From assembly GCF_001661675.2 (NCBI RefSeq), contig NZ_CP019602.1:2767501-2831500 (forward strand): DNA of 64,000 bases, read 5' to 3'. Under the pieces are notes generated by a model. That model was not told the DNA's origin, ran no database searches, and saw only the letters and a program-made list of their open reading frames with translations. Below are positions 10,061 through 18,826 of this stretch, piece by piece; position 1 is the first letter of the stretch; each line of letters opens with the position of its first letter. The position numbers and the translations under genes are program-made. The DNA comes from Croceicoccus marinus (GTDB taxonomy: Bacteria > Pseudomonadota > Alphaproteobacteria > Sphingomonadales > Sphingomonadaceae).

Positions 10061-11152
10061 ATGCCGCTGTTCCGCACGCCGCCCGTCATCTTCCCCTTTT
10101 TCGGTTATCGCAGCACCACCCGCCTGCGCATCGCCGCGCGTGCGCTGCGCAGCCGGCCGCCGCGCTGGGATCACGATTCCAGCTTTGCCAAGATGCGGGC
10201 GCTGGTCTCGCACTTCGCCTCGCGCGAGGTGGACGGCATGCCGGTCCAGCTGGAAATCCGTTCGCCATCGGGCGTGCTGTCGCGGCACGCGGGCTTCACC
10301 GATGACGAGGGTTTCGTCCATTTCGACCTGCCGCTGGACGACTGGCCGCTGGCCGACCATACCGAGTGGGAGACGGTGTGCTTCGCGTGGAACGACGGCA
10401 AGGGCGCCCGCATGGCCGAGGCCTATGTCCTCGCCCCCGGTGCCAGCGCCGATCTGGCGGTCATATCCGACATCGACGACACCATCATCGAAACCGGGAT
10501 CACCGGCGGGCTGCATTCGGTGCTGCGCAACTGGAGGCGCATCCTGGCGCAGATGCCCGCCGAACGGGCGCAGGTTCCGGGCGCAGACCGCTTCTACAGC
10601 GCGCTGTCGGGCGGCGCGGCTTCGCCCGGCCGGCATCTGCCTGCGACCCGGCATCCGTTCTTCTACATTTCCTCCAGCCCGTGGAACCTGTTCGCCTACC
10701 TCACCACCTTCATGCGCAGCCGCAGGCTGCCGCTGGGCCCGCTGCAGTTGCGCGACTGGGGCTTCAACCGCGAGACGCTGGGATCGAAAGGCCACGGCGA
10801 CCACAAGATCGCGGCGATGGCGGGACTGCTGGAATTCTATCCCGCCATGCGGTTCGCGCTGATCGGCGACGATACGCAGGCCGACCTGGTCGCCTTCGCA
10901 CGGATCGCCTTGAAATTCCCGGACCGCGTTGCCGCCATCTTCATCCGCAAGGCGGGCGAAGCCCATTCGGCCGAGGAAGTGCAGGCCAGGGACGACATCG
11001 GCCGCGCAAACGTCCCGCTGTGGATGGGCTCGGAATATGACGTGGGTCAGGAATTCCTCGACGCGGTCGGCCTGACCCACGACCACGAGGCGGAGCATAT
11101 CGTCGAAACCGTGCGCGAAACCGGCCACGCGGCCACCGGTGCTCCGGCCTGA
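10061..11152 (+). CDS. App1 family phosphatase (DUF2183)
   Basis: A 363-residue protein of the App1/DUF2183 family, related to yeast phosphatidate phosphatase App1. It carries the haloacid-dehalogenase-type motif DIDDTI near residue 138, in which the first Asp is the nucleophile. Later motifs are 'FFYISSSPWNLF', 'LGSKGHGDHK' and 'ALIGDDTQAD' (motif IV acids). There is no signal peptide. The ATG at 10061 is chosen; an upstream in-frame TTG at 10025 is less likely. Dephosphorylation of phosphatidic acid is inferred from the family. It stands alone between two unrelated genes. Confidence 0.87.
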   Translation: MPLFRTPPVIFPFFGYRSTTRLRIAARALRSRPPRWDHDSSFAKMRALVSHFASREVDGMPVQLEIRSPSGVLSRHAGFTDDEGFVHFDLPLDDWPLADHTEWETVCFAWNDGKGARMAEAYVLAPGASADLAVISDIDDTIIETGITGGLHSVLRNWRRILAQMPAERAQVPGADRFYSALSGGAASPGRHLPATRHPFFYISSSPWNLFAYLTTFMRSRRLPLGPLQLRDWGFNRETLGSKGHGDHKIAAMAGLLEFYPAMRFALIGDDTQADLVAFARIALKFPDRVAAIFIRKAGEAHSAEEVQARDDIGRANVPLWMGSEYDVGQEFLDAVGLTHDHEAEHIVETVRETGHAATGAPA

Positions 11153-11251
11153 GGCGCTTCCCTGCCCGAACGGGCCTTTGCTTGAGTTGCGGAGGCCGAA
11201 CGCTTAAGCCGGTGTTCACAGCCTGGGGGGCACGCCCGCACTGGACATATC

Positions 11252-12700
11252 ATGCACCCGACCATTTCGCCCGATTCTGCCCGCGTCGGCCCGGCCCGCC
11301 CCGGGCGCAAACGCCCCGTTGCCGGCGCCTTGCTTCGCCTTGCGGCGCGCGTTTGCGTATGGCTGGCGGCGATGCTGGCGCTGGCACTGTTCGCCGCGCG
11401 CCCCGCGATGGCGCAATCGATCCTGCGCGATGCCGAGACCGAGGAACTGTTCAAGGACATGTCCGCCCCGCTGATCGAGGCGGCAGGACTTGAACCCGGC
11501 AATGTCGACATCGTCATGGTGGGCGAGAATTCGGTCAACGCCTTCGTCGCGGGCGGGCAGGCCGTCTATATCCATGCCGGCCTGATCGGAGAGGCCGACA
11601 ACGCGCTGCAGGTACAGGGCGTGATCGCGCACGAGCTTGGCCATATCACCGGTGGCCATGTCATCGGCATCGGGGACGGCGCCGCGGCGGCGACCAATAT
11701 CTCGATACTCTCGCTGCTGCTGGGTGTCGCTGCTGCGGCGGCGGGCGGCGGCGCGGCCGGGATGGGCGTGATGGCAGCCGGGCAGCAGGCGGCGATGGGC
11801 AAGTTCCTTGCCTTCACCCGCGGCCAGGAATCGGCAGCCGATCTGGCGGGCGCGCAATATCTGGCGGGCGCGGGCATGTCGGGGCGCGGCAGCATCGAAT
11901 TCTTCGAAAAGCTGCAGCAGCTGGAACACCGCGCGGGCTATTTCGCAAGGTCGGAAGACACGTTCTATCGCACCCACCCGCTCTCGCGCGATCGTATCCA
12001 GACGCTGGAACACGTCTATATGCGCGATCCCGCCTGGAACCGGCCCAACGATGCGGATATCGAGGCGCGGTTCCGGCGGGTGAAGGCCAAGCTCTATGGC
12101 TATCTCGCCGATCCCAGGGATACGCTGAACCATTACCCGGTCAGCGATACCAGCGTTCCGGCGCGCTATGCCCGCGCCTATGCCTATCACAAGGAAGCCC
12201 GCGTCGACGCCGCGCTCAGGGAAGTGGACGCGCTGATCGCCGCCGCGCCGAAGGATCCCTATTTCCTCGAACTGCGCGGGCAGGTGCTGCTGGAAGCCGG
12301 ACGGCCCGACGACGCGCTCGCCTCGCTGCGCGAAGCGGTCGAGATCACGCGCTTCCAGCCGCTGATCGCCACCATGCTGGGCCACGCGCTGATCGCGACC
12401 GAGGACAAGGACCATTACGACGAGGCCGAGCGCGTGCTGCGCGCCGCGGTCGCGCGCGACCGCCTGAACCCCACCGCGTGGTATCTGCTGGGCCGCATCT
12501 ATGACGCGCAGGGCGACATGCCGCGCGCCCGCCTTGCCAGCGCGGAAAAGCAGATCATGACCGGCGATCCCGGCGCGGCGCTGCAGAACGCGCAGGCCGC
12601 CAGCGCCTCGCTTCCCGAATCGACGCCGGACTGGCTTCGTGCCAATGATATCGCCATGGAGGCGCGCGCGCAGATCGAGGATCGCTCGAAGCGCCGCTGA
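11252..12700 (+). CDS. M48 family metalloprotease with TPR repeats (BepA-like)
   Basis: A periplasmic zinc metalloprotease of 482 residues, organised like BepA/YfgC, which degrades or assists misassembled outer-membrane proteins. A basic N-terminus and signal peptide (cleavage near 'ARPAMAQ', about residue 55) lead into the M48 domain. HELGH near residue 127 provides the zinc ligands and catalytic Glu, and the Glu in 'GQESAAD' near 193 is the third ligand. A glycine/alanine-rich stretch around 150-175 follows HELGH. The C-terminal 170 residues contain TPR helices ('ALREVDALIAAAPKDPYFLELRG'-type). A DsbA-like gene begins 28 bases downstream, suggesting a shared envelope-folding transcript. Confidence 0.92.
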   Translation: MHPTISPDSARVGPARPGRKRPVAGALLRLAARVCVWLAAMLALALFAARPAMAQSILRDAETEELFKDMSAPLIEAAGLEPGNVDIVMVGENSVNAFVAGGQAVYIHAGLIGEADNALQVQGVIAHELGHITGGHVIGIGDGAAAATNISILSLLLGVAAAAAGGGAAGMGVMAAGQQAAMGKFLAFTRGQESAADLAGAQYLAGAGMSGRGSIEFFEKLQQLEHRAGYFARSEDTFYRTHPLSRDRIQTLEHVYMRDPAWNRPNDADIEARFRRVKAKLYGYLADPRDTLNHYPVSDTSVPARYARAYAYHKEARVDAALREVDALIAAAPKDPYFLELRGQVLLEAGRPDDALASLREAVEITRFQPLIATMLGHALIATEDKDHYDEAERVLRAAVARDRLNPTAWYLLGRIYDAQGDMPRARLASAEKQIMTGDPGAALQNAQAASASLPESTPDWLRANDIAMEARAQIEDRSKRR

Positions 12701-12728
12701 TTGATCCAGAGACAGGTTTCCCACCGCC

Positions 12729-13514
12729 ATGACGACTCGCCTTTCCCCGCTTCGCATCGTGCTGATCGCCGCGCTTCTGGCCGTGGTCGCGCTGGGCGCG
12801 TTCTGGGCGCTGCGCGCCAACGGACCCGAAGGCGGCAGCCCCAATGCGGACGCCGCCGCGACGATCGCGGCAGGCGGCTTCTCGGCCGAGCAGGAGGAAG
12901 CCATCGGCCAGATGGTGCGCCGGTATATCCTCGACCACCCCGAGATCCTGCCCGAGGCGATCGCCGAACTGCAGCGCCGCCAGACGACCGAGCAGCTGGC
13001 GCAGGCGGGCGACGGCATCACGCGGGCCTTCCCCGGCGCGGTGCTTGGCAATCCCGACGGCGATACGGTGCTGGTCGAATTCAGCGACTATGCCTGCGGA
13101 TATTGCCGCCAGTCGGTCGAGGATGTGAAGGCGCTGGTCGCCGCCAATCCCGACCTGAAGGTCGTGATCCGCGAATTGCCGATCCTCAGCCAGGGATCGA
13201 TCGAGGCGGCCAAGATGGCGCTCGCCGCGGCGAAGCAGGGCAAGTTCGGCGCATTCCACGAAGCGATGTACGCAGAAGGCCGCCCAACCGACGAAGCCAT
13301 CGAACGGGCCGCCAGGGCCGCCGGCCTCGACATGGCCCGCGCCCGCGCCGACGCCGGCAGCGAACAGGTGGCGAGCGAGCTTGAAGCGAACCGCACCTAC
13401 GCCGAGCAGTTGCAGATCAGCGGCACCCCCGCCTGGATCGCGGGCGACGAGGTGATGCAGGGCGCGGTCGGCGAATCGGCACTTCGCATCGCGCTCTATC
13501 CCGAAGATCGGTGA
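12729..13514 (+). CDS. DsbA family thiol-disulfide oxidoreductase (Com1-like)
   Basis: A 261-residue periplasmic thioredoxin-fold protein anchored or exported by an N-terminal hydrophobic segment (about residues 8-28). Residues 45-90 hold the 'EEAIGQMVRRYILDHPEILPEA' helical region common in Com1-like DsbA proteins. The active site is CGYC near residues 123-126, and the cis-proline motif appears as 'GTPAWI'. It forms or isomerises disulfides in exported substrates. Its stop overlaps the GTG start of the next protease gene by four bases (GTGA), so translation is coupled. The partner (DsbB or DsbD) is not in the window. Confidence 0.9.
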   Translation: MTTRLSPLRIVLIAALLAVVALGAFWALRANGPEGGSPNADAAATIAAGGFSAEQEEAIGQMVRRYILDHPEILPEAIAELQRRQTTEQLAQAGDGITRAFPGAVLGNPDGDTVLVEFSDYACGYCRQSVEDVKALVAANPDLKVVIRELPILSQGSIEAAKMALAAAKQGKFGAFHEAMYAEGRPTDEAIERAARAAGLDMARARADAGSEQVASELEANRTYAEQLQISGTPAWIAGDEVMQGAVGESALRIALYPEDR

Positions 13515-14476
13515 TCCGGGGGGGCATTCGCACCGCGCTCGCCGCGCTTGCGCTGGCGGCAGCCCCCGCCGCCCCGGCACGGGAAGCCGATTCCTATCGC
13601 CAGCTTCAGGCGCTCGATGCGCGGGTGCAGTCGATCGGCTGGCGGCTGGTGCGCGCCAATGCGCCGTTCTGCAAGGTCACGCTGCCCGCCATCGGCCTGC
13701 TGCTACAGGACAGCCATAGCTGGTCCGACCCCGCCGCGATGCGCGATGCGCTGGGCCTTGCCAGCGACATCACGGTGGGCGCGGTCGCCGCGGGCTCTCC
13801 CGCCCAGCAGGCCGGGCTTGCCGCGAACCAGCCCGTGCTGGGAATAGCGGGCAAGCCGTTTCCCGATTCGCCGCCCGGCGACTATCGCCGCCTGGCCGCC
13901 CTGCATGACCGGATCGACGATGCGCTGCGCGGCGGGGGCAGCGTGGCGCTGACCATCGGCACCGGAACCGGTCCGCAAACCCTCTCCATCGCCGGAGAGC
14001 CTGCCTGCGCCAGCCGCTTCGAATTGCTGACCGATGGCGATTCGGCCCGCGCCGACGGCGCCCGCGTGCTGGTCACCCGCGCGCTGGTCGATGCCGTTTC
14101 CGAAGACGACCTGCTTGCCGCCGCGATCGCGCATGAACTGGCCCACAACCTGCTGCGCCACCCGCAGAAGCGGACCGAGGAAGGCAAGGGCTGGAACAGG
14201 ATCCGCCATAACGAGCGCGAGGCCGACCGGCTTTCGGTCTGGCTGCTGGCCAATGCGGGGTTCGACACGGCGGGCGCGGTGCGATTCCAGCGCGAATGGA
14301 TGCGCGGTCGCGACTGGGGCTTCCTTGCCCCCACGCACGACGCCTGGGACGAACGCATCGACATGATGGAGGAAGAGCGCGCCCTGATCGCCCGGCAGGC
14401 GGCGCAAGGCATCCCCCCCGGCGGCCACGACTGGTCCGCCCGCTTCCCGATGAGCCGCGAGGACGCCCGCCCCTAG
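13511..14476 (+). CDS. M48 family metalloprotease with PDZ-like region
   Basis: A 321-residue exported protease. The GTG start overlaps the DsbA-like stop and gives a signal peptide (LAALALAAAPAAPARE). Residues 85-155 look like a PDZ domain ('VAAGSPAQQAGLAANQPVLGI'). The M48 signature HELAH lies near residue 208 with the third ligand in 'NEREADRLS' near 237. It is a second M48 protease within 3 kb but lacks TPR repeats, so it is a different subfamily from the BepA-like one. It probably acts in periplasmic quality control; substrates are unknown. Confidence 0.88.
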   Translation: MIRGGIRTALAALALAAAPAAPAREADSYRQLQALDARVQSIGWRLVRANAPFCKVTLPAIGLLLQDSHSWSDPAAMRDALGLASDITVGAVAAGSPAQQAGLAANQPVLGIAGKPFPDSPPGDYRRLAALHDRIDDALRGGGSVALTIGTGTGPQTLSIAGEPACASRFELLTDGDSARADGARVLVTRALVDAVSEDDLLAAAIAHELAHNLLRHPQKRTEEGKGWNRIRHNEREADRLSVWLLANAGFDTAGAVRFQREWMRGRDWGFLAPTHDAWDERIDMMEEERALIARQAAQGIPPGGHDWSARFPMSREDARP

Positions 14477-14613
14477 GCAAGCGCATTACCGCCGCCGCCC
14501 CGCCGCTTGCGGCGACGCGCCCCGCAATCGCGATGGTCAGGCCGCCCCTGCCGCTTCGCATCCCGGTTTCGCGGCTGTCGCGCGCCAGCGAATTCGGTTA
14601 TCGAGGCGTCACC

Positions 14614-15819
14614 ATGGCCGTATTGCCCGTTCGTCCCGTCCCGTTCTTCGCCGACAAGAACAGCGCCTTCTGGCGGCTGCAGGCGCTTGGCTGGGGCGGC
14701 GCGATGCTGCTGCGCGCCATGTCCAGCCTGGCCAACGAACAGCCGCTGTCGTTCCTTGTCATCGTGCTGGTGGCGACCTTCACCGGCTTTTCGATCAGCC
14801 TGATCCTGTCGGTGATCTTCCGCGCGCTGATCGGGCGCAAGCCGCTGGTCACCTGGGGCGCGACCGCGCTGGTGCTGGCAGTCGCGGTCAGCCTGTACGC
14901 CTTCGTCGATTCGTGGATGATCTCGCTCTACCGCCCGTCCAGCGATCCGGGCTTCGCCTCGCTGTTTCTGGGGGTGTTCTACCTCGACCTTACCCTGCTG
15001 GGGGCGTGGTCGGCGCTGTATTACGCGATCAATTTCTTCCTGCAGGTGGAAGAGCAGAACGACCGGCTGCTCAGCCTGGAAAACCAGGCCACCAGCGCGC
15101 AGCTGGCCATGCTGCGCTATCAGCTCAATCCGCATTTCCTGTTCAACACGCTGAATTCGATCAGCACGCTGGTGCTGCTGAAACAGACCGAGCCTGCCAA
15201 TGCCATGCTGTCGCGGCTGTCCAGCTTCCTGCGCTATACGCTGGTCAATCCCCCGACGGGCCGCGTCACCGTCGCGCAGGAAATCGACACGCTGAAGCTC
15301 TATCTCGATATCGAACGCATGCGGTTCGAGGAGCGGCTGCGCACCCGCTTCGAAATCGACGACGCGGTGCGCGATGCGGTGCTGCCCTCGCTGCTGCTGC
15401 AGCCGCTGGTCGAGAATGCGATCAAATATGCCGTCAGCCCGCAGGAAAGCGGGGCCGAGATCTCGGTCGCGGCGCAGCGCAAGGGCGACCGGCTGCGCAT
15501 CACCGTCGCCGACACCGGGCCCGGCCTGCCCTATGGCATGGATCCCGACAGCGTGATCGGCGTCTCGCACCAGGGCGCGCCGGCGGGGCGTCCCGGCACC
15601 GATACGCGCCATTCCACCGGCGTCGGCCTTGCCAATATCAGCGAGCGGCTGGCGCAGGCATACGGCGACGACCAGCGCTTCGAGATTCGCTCGCGCCCGC
15701 ACGAAGGCTTCGCCGTGATCATCGAACTGCCGTTCGAAACCGCCGAGGGAATCGATCCGCCGAAACCGCAGCACGCTTCGCCGAGGGCAGTCATGTCCCA
15801 GCCAGAAACCATGTCCTAG
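14614..15819 (+). CDS. LytS/AlgZ-type sensor histidine kinase
   Basis: A 401-residue membrane histidine kinase of the His_kinase (PF06580) class. The N-terminal 140 residues hold four predicted membrane spans and no extracytoplasmic sensor domain of note. The phosphoacceptor box is 'LRYQLNPHFLFNTLNS' with His near residue 174. The ATPase N-box is 'PLVENAIKYA' near 265 and the G-box 'GVGLANISERL'. The ATG at 14614 is chosen; an in-frame ATG at 14533 would add 27 residues of unlikely sequence. A LytTR response regulator follows 47 bases downstream and is the obvious partner. The signal is unknown. Confidence 0.9.
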   Translation: MAVLPVRPVPFFADKNSAFWRLQALGWGGAMLLRAMSSLANEQPLSFLVIVLVATFTGFSISLILSVIFRALIGRKPLVTWGATALVLAVAVSLYAFVDSWMISLYRPSSDPGFASLFLGVFYLDLTLLGAWSALYYAINFFLQVEEQNDRLLSLENQATSAQLAMLRYQLNPHFLFNTLNSISTLVLLKQTEPANAMLSRLSSFLRYTLVNPPTGRVTVAQEIDTLKLYLDIERMRFEERLRTRFEIDDAVRDAVLPSLLLQPLVENAIKYAVSPQESGAEISVAAQRKGDRLRITVADTGPGLPYGMDPDSVIGVSHQGAPAGRPGTDTRHSTGVGLANISERLAQAYGDDQRFEIRSRPHEGFAVIIELPFETAEGIDPPKPQHASPRAVMSQPETMS

Positions 15820-15866
15820 CTCGCTCGTTCAATCCCTGAACCCCCCTTTCACAGGAACCGCAATCC

Positions 15867-16664
15867 ATGAGCATCCGCACGATCATCGTCGATGACGAGA
15901 AGCTGGCGATCCAGGGCCTCCAGCTGAGGCTCGAGCAATTTACGGACATCGAGATCATCGCCACCTGCGCCAACGGGCGCGAGGCGATCCGCGCGATCAA
16001 GACCGAACAGCCCGACCTCGTCTTCCTCGACATCCAGATGCCTGGCTTCGACGGGTTCTCGGTGGTCAAGGGCGTGATGGGGATCGATCCGCCGCTGTTC
16101 ATCTTCGTCACCGCCTATTCGGAACACGCGCTGAAAGCGTTCGAGGCGAATGCGGTCGATTATCTGATGAAGCCGGTCGAACAGGACCGTCTGGCCGATG
16201 CCGTTTCGCGCGCGCGCACCCGCATCGCGGAAAAGAAGAACACCGAGGAAGTCGAGAAGCTCAAGAACGTGCTGGCCGAGGTTGCCCCAGACGCGATGGA
16301 CGCCATGCCCGAGGGCGATGAAACCGCCACCGGCCGGTTCGAGAAGATGCTCAACGTCAAGGACCGGGGCCAGATCTTCCGCGTCGACGTCGACACGATC
16401 GAGCATATCGAGGCCGCAGGCGACTATATGTGCATCTACACCGGCGACAATTCGCTGATCCTGCGCGAGACGATGAAGGACCTGGAGCGCCGGCTCGACC
16501 CGCGCCATTTCCAGCGCGTGCACCGTTCCACCATCGTCAATCTCGACCAGGTCCGGCAGGTGAAGCCGCACACCAATGGCGAATGCTTCCTGGTGCTGGG
16601 ATCGGGCGCGGAGGTGAAGGTGTCGCGCAGCTACCGCGACGTGGTGGCGCGCTTCGTGCATTGA
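15867..16664 (+). CDS. LytTR family response regulator
   Basis: A 265-residue DNA-binding response regulator. The receiver domain spans residues 1-120 with acidic pocket 'VDDE', phosphoacceptor Asp near 54 in 'LVFLDIQMPG', the conserved Thr in 'FVTAYSEHALKAF', and the Lys in 'YLMKPVEQDR'. A charged helical linker (residues 125-155) joins it to a C-terminal LytTR domain ('FQRVHRSTIVNLDQV'), which binds tandem direct repeats in target promoters. It pairs with the kinase just upstream. Targets are unknown. The upstream protease and DsbA-like genes on the same strand are candidates, by position only. Confidence 0.92.
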   Translation: MSIRTIIVDDEKLAIQGLQLRLEQFTDIEIIATCANGREAIRAIKTEQPDLVFLDIQMPGFDGFSVVKGVMGIDPPLFIFVTAYSEHALKAFEANAVDYLMKPVEQDRLADAVSRARTRIAEKKNTEEVEKLKNVLAEVAPDAMDAMPEGDETATGRFEKMLNVKDRGQIFRVDVDTIEHIEAAGDYMCIYTGDNSLILRETMKDLERRLDPRHFQRVHRSTIVNLDQVRQVKPHTNGECFLVLGSGAEVKVSRSYRDVVARFVH

Positions 16665-16691
16665 TTCTCGGATCTCCGCCTTGCGGTGGAC

Positions 16692-16893
16692 CCCTCAGAC
16701 GCCGGGCGGCCCCCATCCGGGGCCTTGGCTTCCTCGCAATAAGCTCGGGCGGCCGTTCGGCCTTGCGGGTCTCGCTTCGCGGCCCGTTTTCTTATCGTCC
16801 CTCAAACGCCGGGCGGCCCCCATCCGGGGCCTTGGCTTCCTCGCAATAAGCTCGGGCGGCCGTCCGGCCTTGCGGGTCTCGCTTCGCGGCCCG
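16692..16893. repeat. Tandem duplicated intergenic element, 107-bp period
   Basis: Two copies of a roughly 95-bp sequence (16692-16786 and 16799-16893) lie 107 bases apart in the 323-base gap between the LytTR regulator and nadC. They differ at only two positions inside the copies (16698/16805 and 16757/16864). Each contains short GC-rich inverted segments such as GGGCGGCC with GGCC. No open frame here has native-like protein content. It looks like a REP-type repeat that has been tandemly duplicated. Nothing else is visible in this gap. Confidence 0.9.
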
Positions 16894-16987
16894 GGTCCCC
16901 GATCAAGCGGCAGCGAACAGCTGTTTAGTACCCGGTTGATCGGACCGCCTTCTTGAACTCCCCCCTCAAAAGCCGCATCTGGTTTTC

Positions 16988-17848
16988 ATGACCGAATTCA
17001 TCCTCCCCAATTTCGATCTCGACGCATTCGTACAGGCCACCCTGGCAGAGGATCTCGGCAGCGGGATCGAGGGGGGCGGGACCGACGTCACCAGCCAGAG
17101 CGTCATCCCCGAGGATGCGCGCTTTTCCGGGGTGATGGACAGCCGTCATGCGATCACCGTGGCGGGGCTTCCCATCGCCGCCGCCTTCTTCACCGCGCTC
17201 GACCCCGAAGTCGAGATTACCGTGCTGGTGCCCGAAGGCACCGCGGTCGAGGGCGGGACCGACCTGATGCGCCTGTCGGGCAATGCCCGCGCGCTTCTCA
17301 CCGCCGAGCGTAGTGCGCTCAACACCGTGCAGCACCTGTCGGGCATCGCCACGCTGACCGCGCGCTATGTCGCCGCGATTGGCGGCAAATGCACGCTGCT
17401 CGACACCCGCAAGACGCTTCCGGGCCTGCGCCTTCTGGAAAAATATGCGACCCGCATGGGCGGCGCGCTCAACCACCGGATGGGACTGTGGGATGCCGCG
17501 ATGATCAAGGACAACCATGTCGCCGTCGCGGGCGGCGTGGCCGAGGCGGTCGCCCGCGCCAAGGAAGCCGGGGTGGCCGAGATCATCTGCGAGGTCGACA
17601 GCACCGCGCAGATCGAACCCGCGCTGGAAGCGGGCGCGACCCATTTGCTGCTCGACAACATGGACCCCGCCACGCTGCGCGAGGCTGTCGGCATCATCAG
17701 GGAACGCGTACCTGCCGAGGCTTCGGGCGGAGTGACGCTGGACACGATCGGCGCGATCGCGGAAACCGGGGTCGACTACATCTCGGTCGGGCGCCTGACG
17801 CAAAGCGCGCCCGCCGCCGACATCGGGCTGGACTTCAAGCTGCTCTGA
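16988..17848 (+). CDS. nadC: Nicotinate-nucleotide pyrophosphorylase (carboxylating)
   Basis: Quinolinate phosphoribosyltransferase of 286 residues: converts quinolinate and PRPP to nicotinate mononucleotide in de novo NAD synthesis. Family motifs are 'LAEDLGSG' with 'DVTSQSVIPE' at the N-terminus, 'NTVQHLSGIATLT', 'LLDTRKTLPGLRLLEKYA' (substrate-binding Arg and Lys), 'HRMGLWDAAMIKDNH', 'EVDSTAQIEPAL', 'LLDNMDP' and a C-terminal 'ASGGVTLDTI ... GVDYISVGRLTQSA'. Full length. nadA and nadB are not adjacent. It converges with tadA with a 9-base gap. Confidence 0.97.
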   Translation: MTEFILPNFDLDAFVQATLAEDLGSGIEGGGTDVTSQSVIPEDARFSGVMDSRHAITVAGLPIAAAFFTALDPEVEITVLVPEGTAVEGGTDLMRLSGNARALLTAERSALNTVQHLSGIATLTARYVAAIGGKCTLLDTRKTLPGLRLLEKYATRMGGALNHRMGLWDAAMIKDNHVAVAGGVAEAVARAKEAGVAEIICEVDSTAQIEPALEAGATHLLLDNMDPATLREAVGIIRERVPAEASGGVTLDTIGAIAETGVDYISVGRLTQSAPAADIGLDFKLL

Positions 17849-17857
17849 TACGGCGGA

Positions 17858-18313
17858 TCACCGCCGCTCCGCAAAGAACCCGCGCAGTAGCGCCGCCGCT
17901 TCCTCCTCGCCGATCCCGCCATAGGTTTCGGGCCGGTGCAGGCTGCCCGCCCGGTCGAAAAGCCGGGGGCCGTGCTCCACCGCCCCGCCCTTGGGATCGG
18001 CCGCGCCGTAATAGACCCGCGCGATCCGCGCATGCTGGATCGCGCCCGCGCACATCGGGCAAGGCTCAAGCGTGACATACAGGTCGCAGCCCGCCAGCCT
18101 CTCGTCTCCCAGCAGCCTTGCCGCCTCGCGGATCGCCAGCATCTCGGCATGGGCGGTCGGGTCGTGCAGCGCGCGCGGGGCGTTATGCGCGGTCGCCACC
18201 ACCGCCCCGTCCTTCACCACCACCGCGCCCACGGGCACCTCGCCCGCGTCACGCGCATCGCGCGCGGCAGCCAGCGCCAGCGCCATCGGTTCGGGAAGCG
18301 GCCATCTGATCAT
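17858..18313 (-). CDS. tadA: tRNA-specific adenosine deaminase (TadA)
   Basis: A 151-residue cytidine deaminase-fold enzyme that makes inosine at position 34 of tRNA-Arg(ACG). The zinc site is complete: H55-A-E57 in 'TAHAEMLAI' and P84-C-P-M-C88 in 'EPCPMCAG'. Further TadA-type features are 'VPVGAVVVKDG' near residue 27 and 'YYGAADPKGGAVEHG'. The reading frame is full length for the family. It is convergent with nadC and divergent from rpmB. Confidence 0.94.
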   Translation of the reverse strand: MIRWPLPEPMALALAAARDARDAGEVPVGAVVVKDGAVVATAHNAPRALHDPTAHAEMLAIREAARLLGDERLAGCDLYVTLEPCPMCAGAIQHARIARVYYGAADPKGGAVEHGPRLFDRAGSLHRPETYGGIGEEEAAALLRGFFAERR

Positions 18314-18513
18314 CGGCTGCGGACTTGCCCGAATCGGCGCAAGCGGGCAATGGCGGCAGCGAAAGCGCCGAACAGCGTGCGGCCCCAGGAAATGTCATCG
18401 GGCGATTGCTTGACGATTCGCCTGATGGCCGCTATGCGCGCCGCTTTCCCGGCAAATTGCCTGTTCGCGGGCGGGCCGGAATCACCGAATTCTTTGAAAG
18501 CGAGTTGTAAGCC

Positions 18514-18792
18514 ATGTCGCGCATCTGCGAACTGACCGGCAAGGGTCGCCAGATCGGCCACAATGTGAGCCACGCCAACAACAAGACCAAGCGCGTCTTT
18601 CTGCCCAACCTGCAGAACGTCACGCTGATGAGCGAGAAGCTGGAGCGCAGCTTCAAGTTCCGCGTCTCGACGCAGGGCCTGCGTTCGGTCGAGCATAATG
18701 GCGGCCTCGACAACTGGCTGCTCAAGACCAAGGACGACAAGCTTTCGCTGCGCGCCCGCAAGGTCAAGCGCGAGCTGGTCAAGGCTGCCTGA
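18514..18792 (+). CDS. rpmB: 50S ribosomal protein L28
   Basis: A 92-residue ribosomal protein with the L28 signature '[27 protein letters not shown]' split across the N-terminus, then '[24 protein letters not shown]' and '[17 protein letters not shown]'. Basic throughout and full length for alphaproteobacteria. It is a single gene with no L33 partner next to it, which is usual in this group. Confidence 0.98.
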   Translation: MSRICELTGKGRQIGHNVSHANNKTKRVFLPNLQNVTLMSEKLERSFKFRVSTQGLRSVEHNGGLDNWLLKTKDDKLSLRARKVKRELVKAA

Positions 18793-18826
18793 AACAGCTG
18801 AAACGGTGACGGCCCCGCATCCGGTC

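Noticed and set aside
16681..16956. Open frame across the 107-bp-period repeat
   Set aside because: The peptide is just the repeat translated twice, with no start signal and no domain. The element is better explained as a non-coding repeat.
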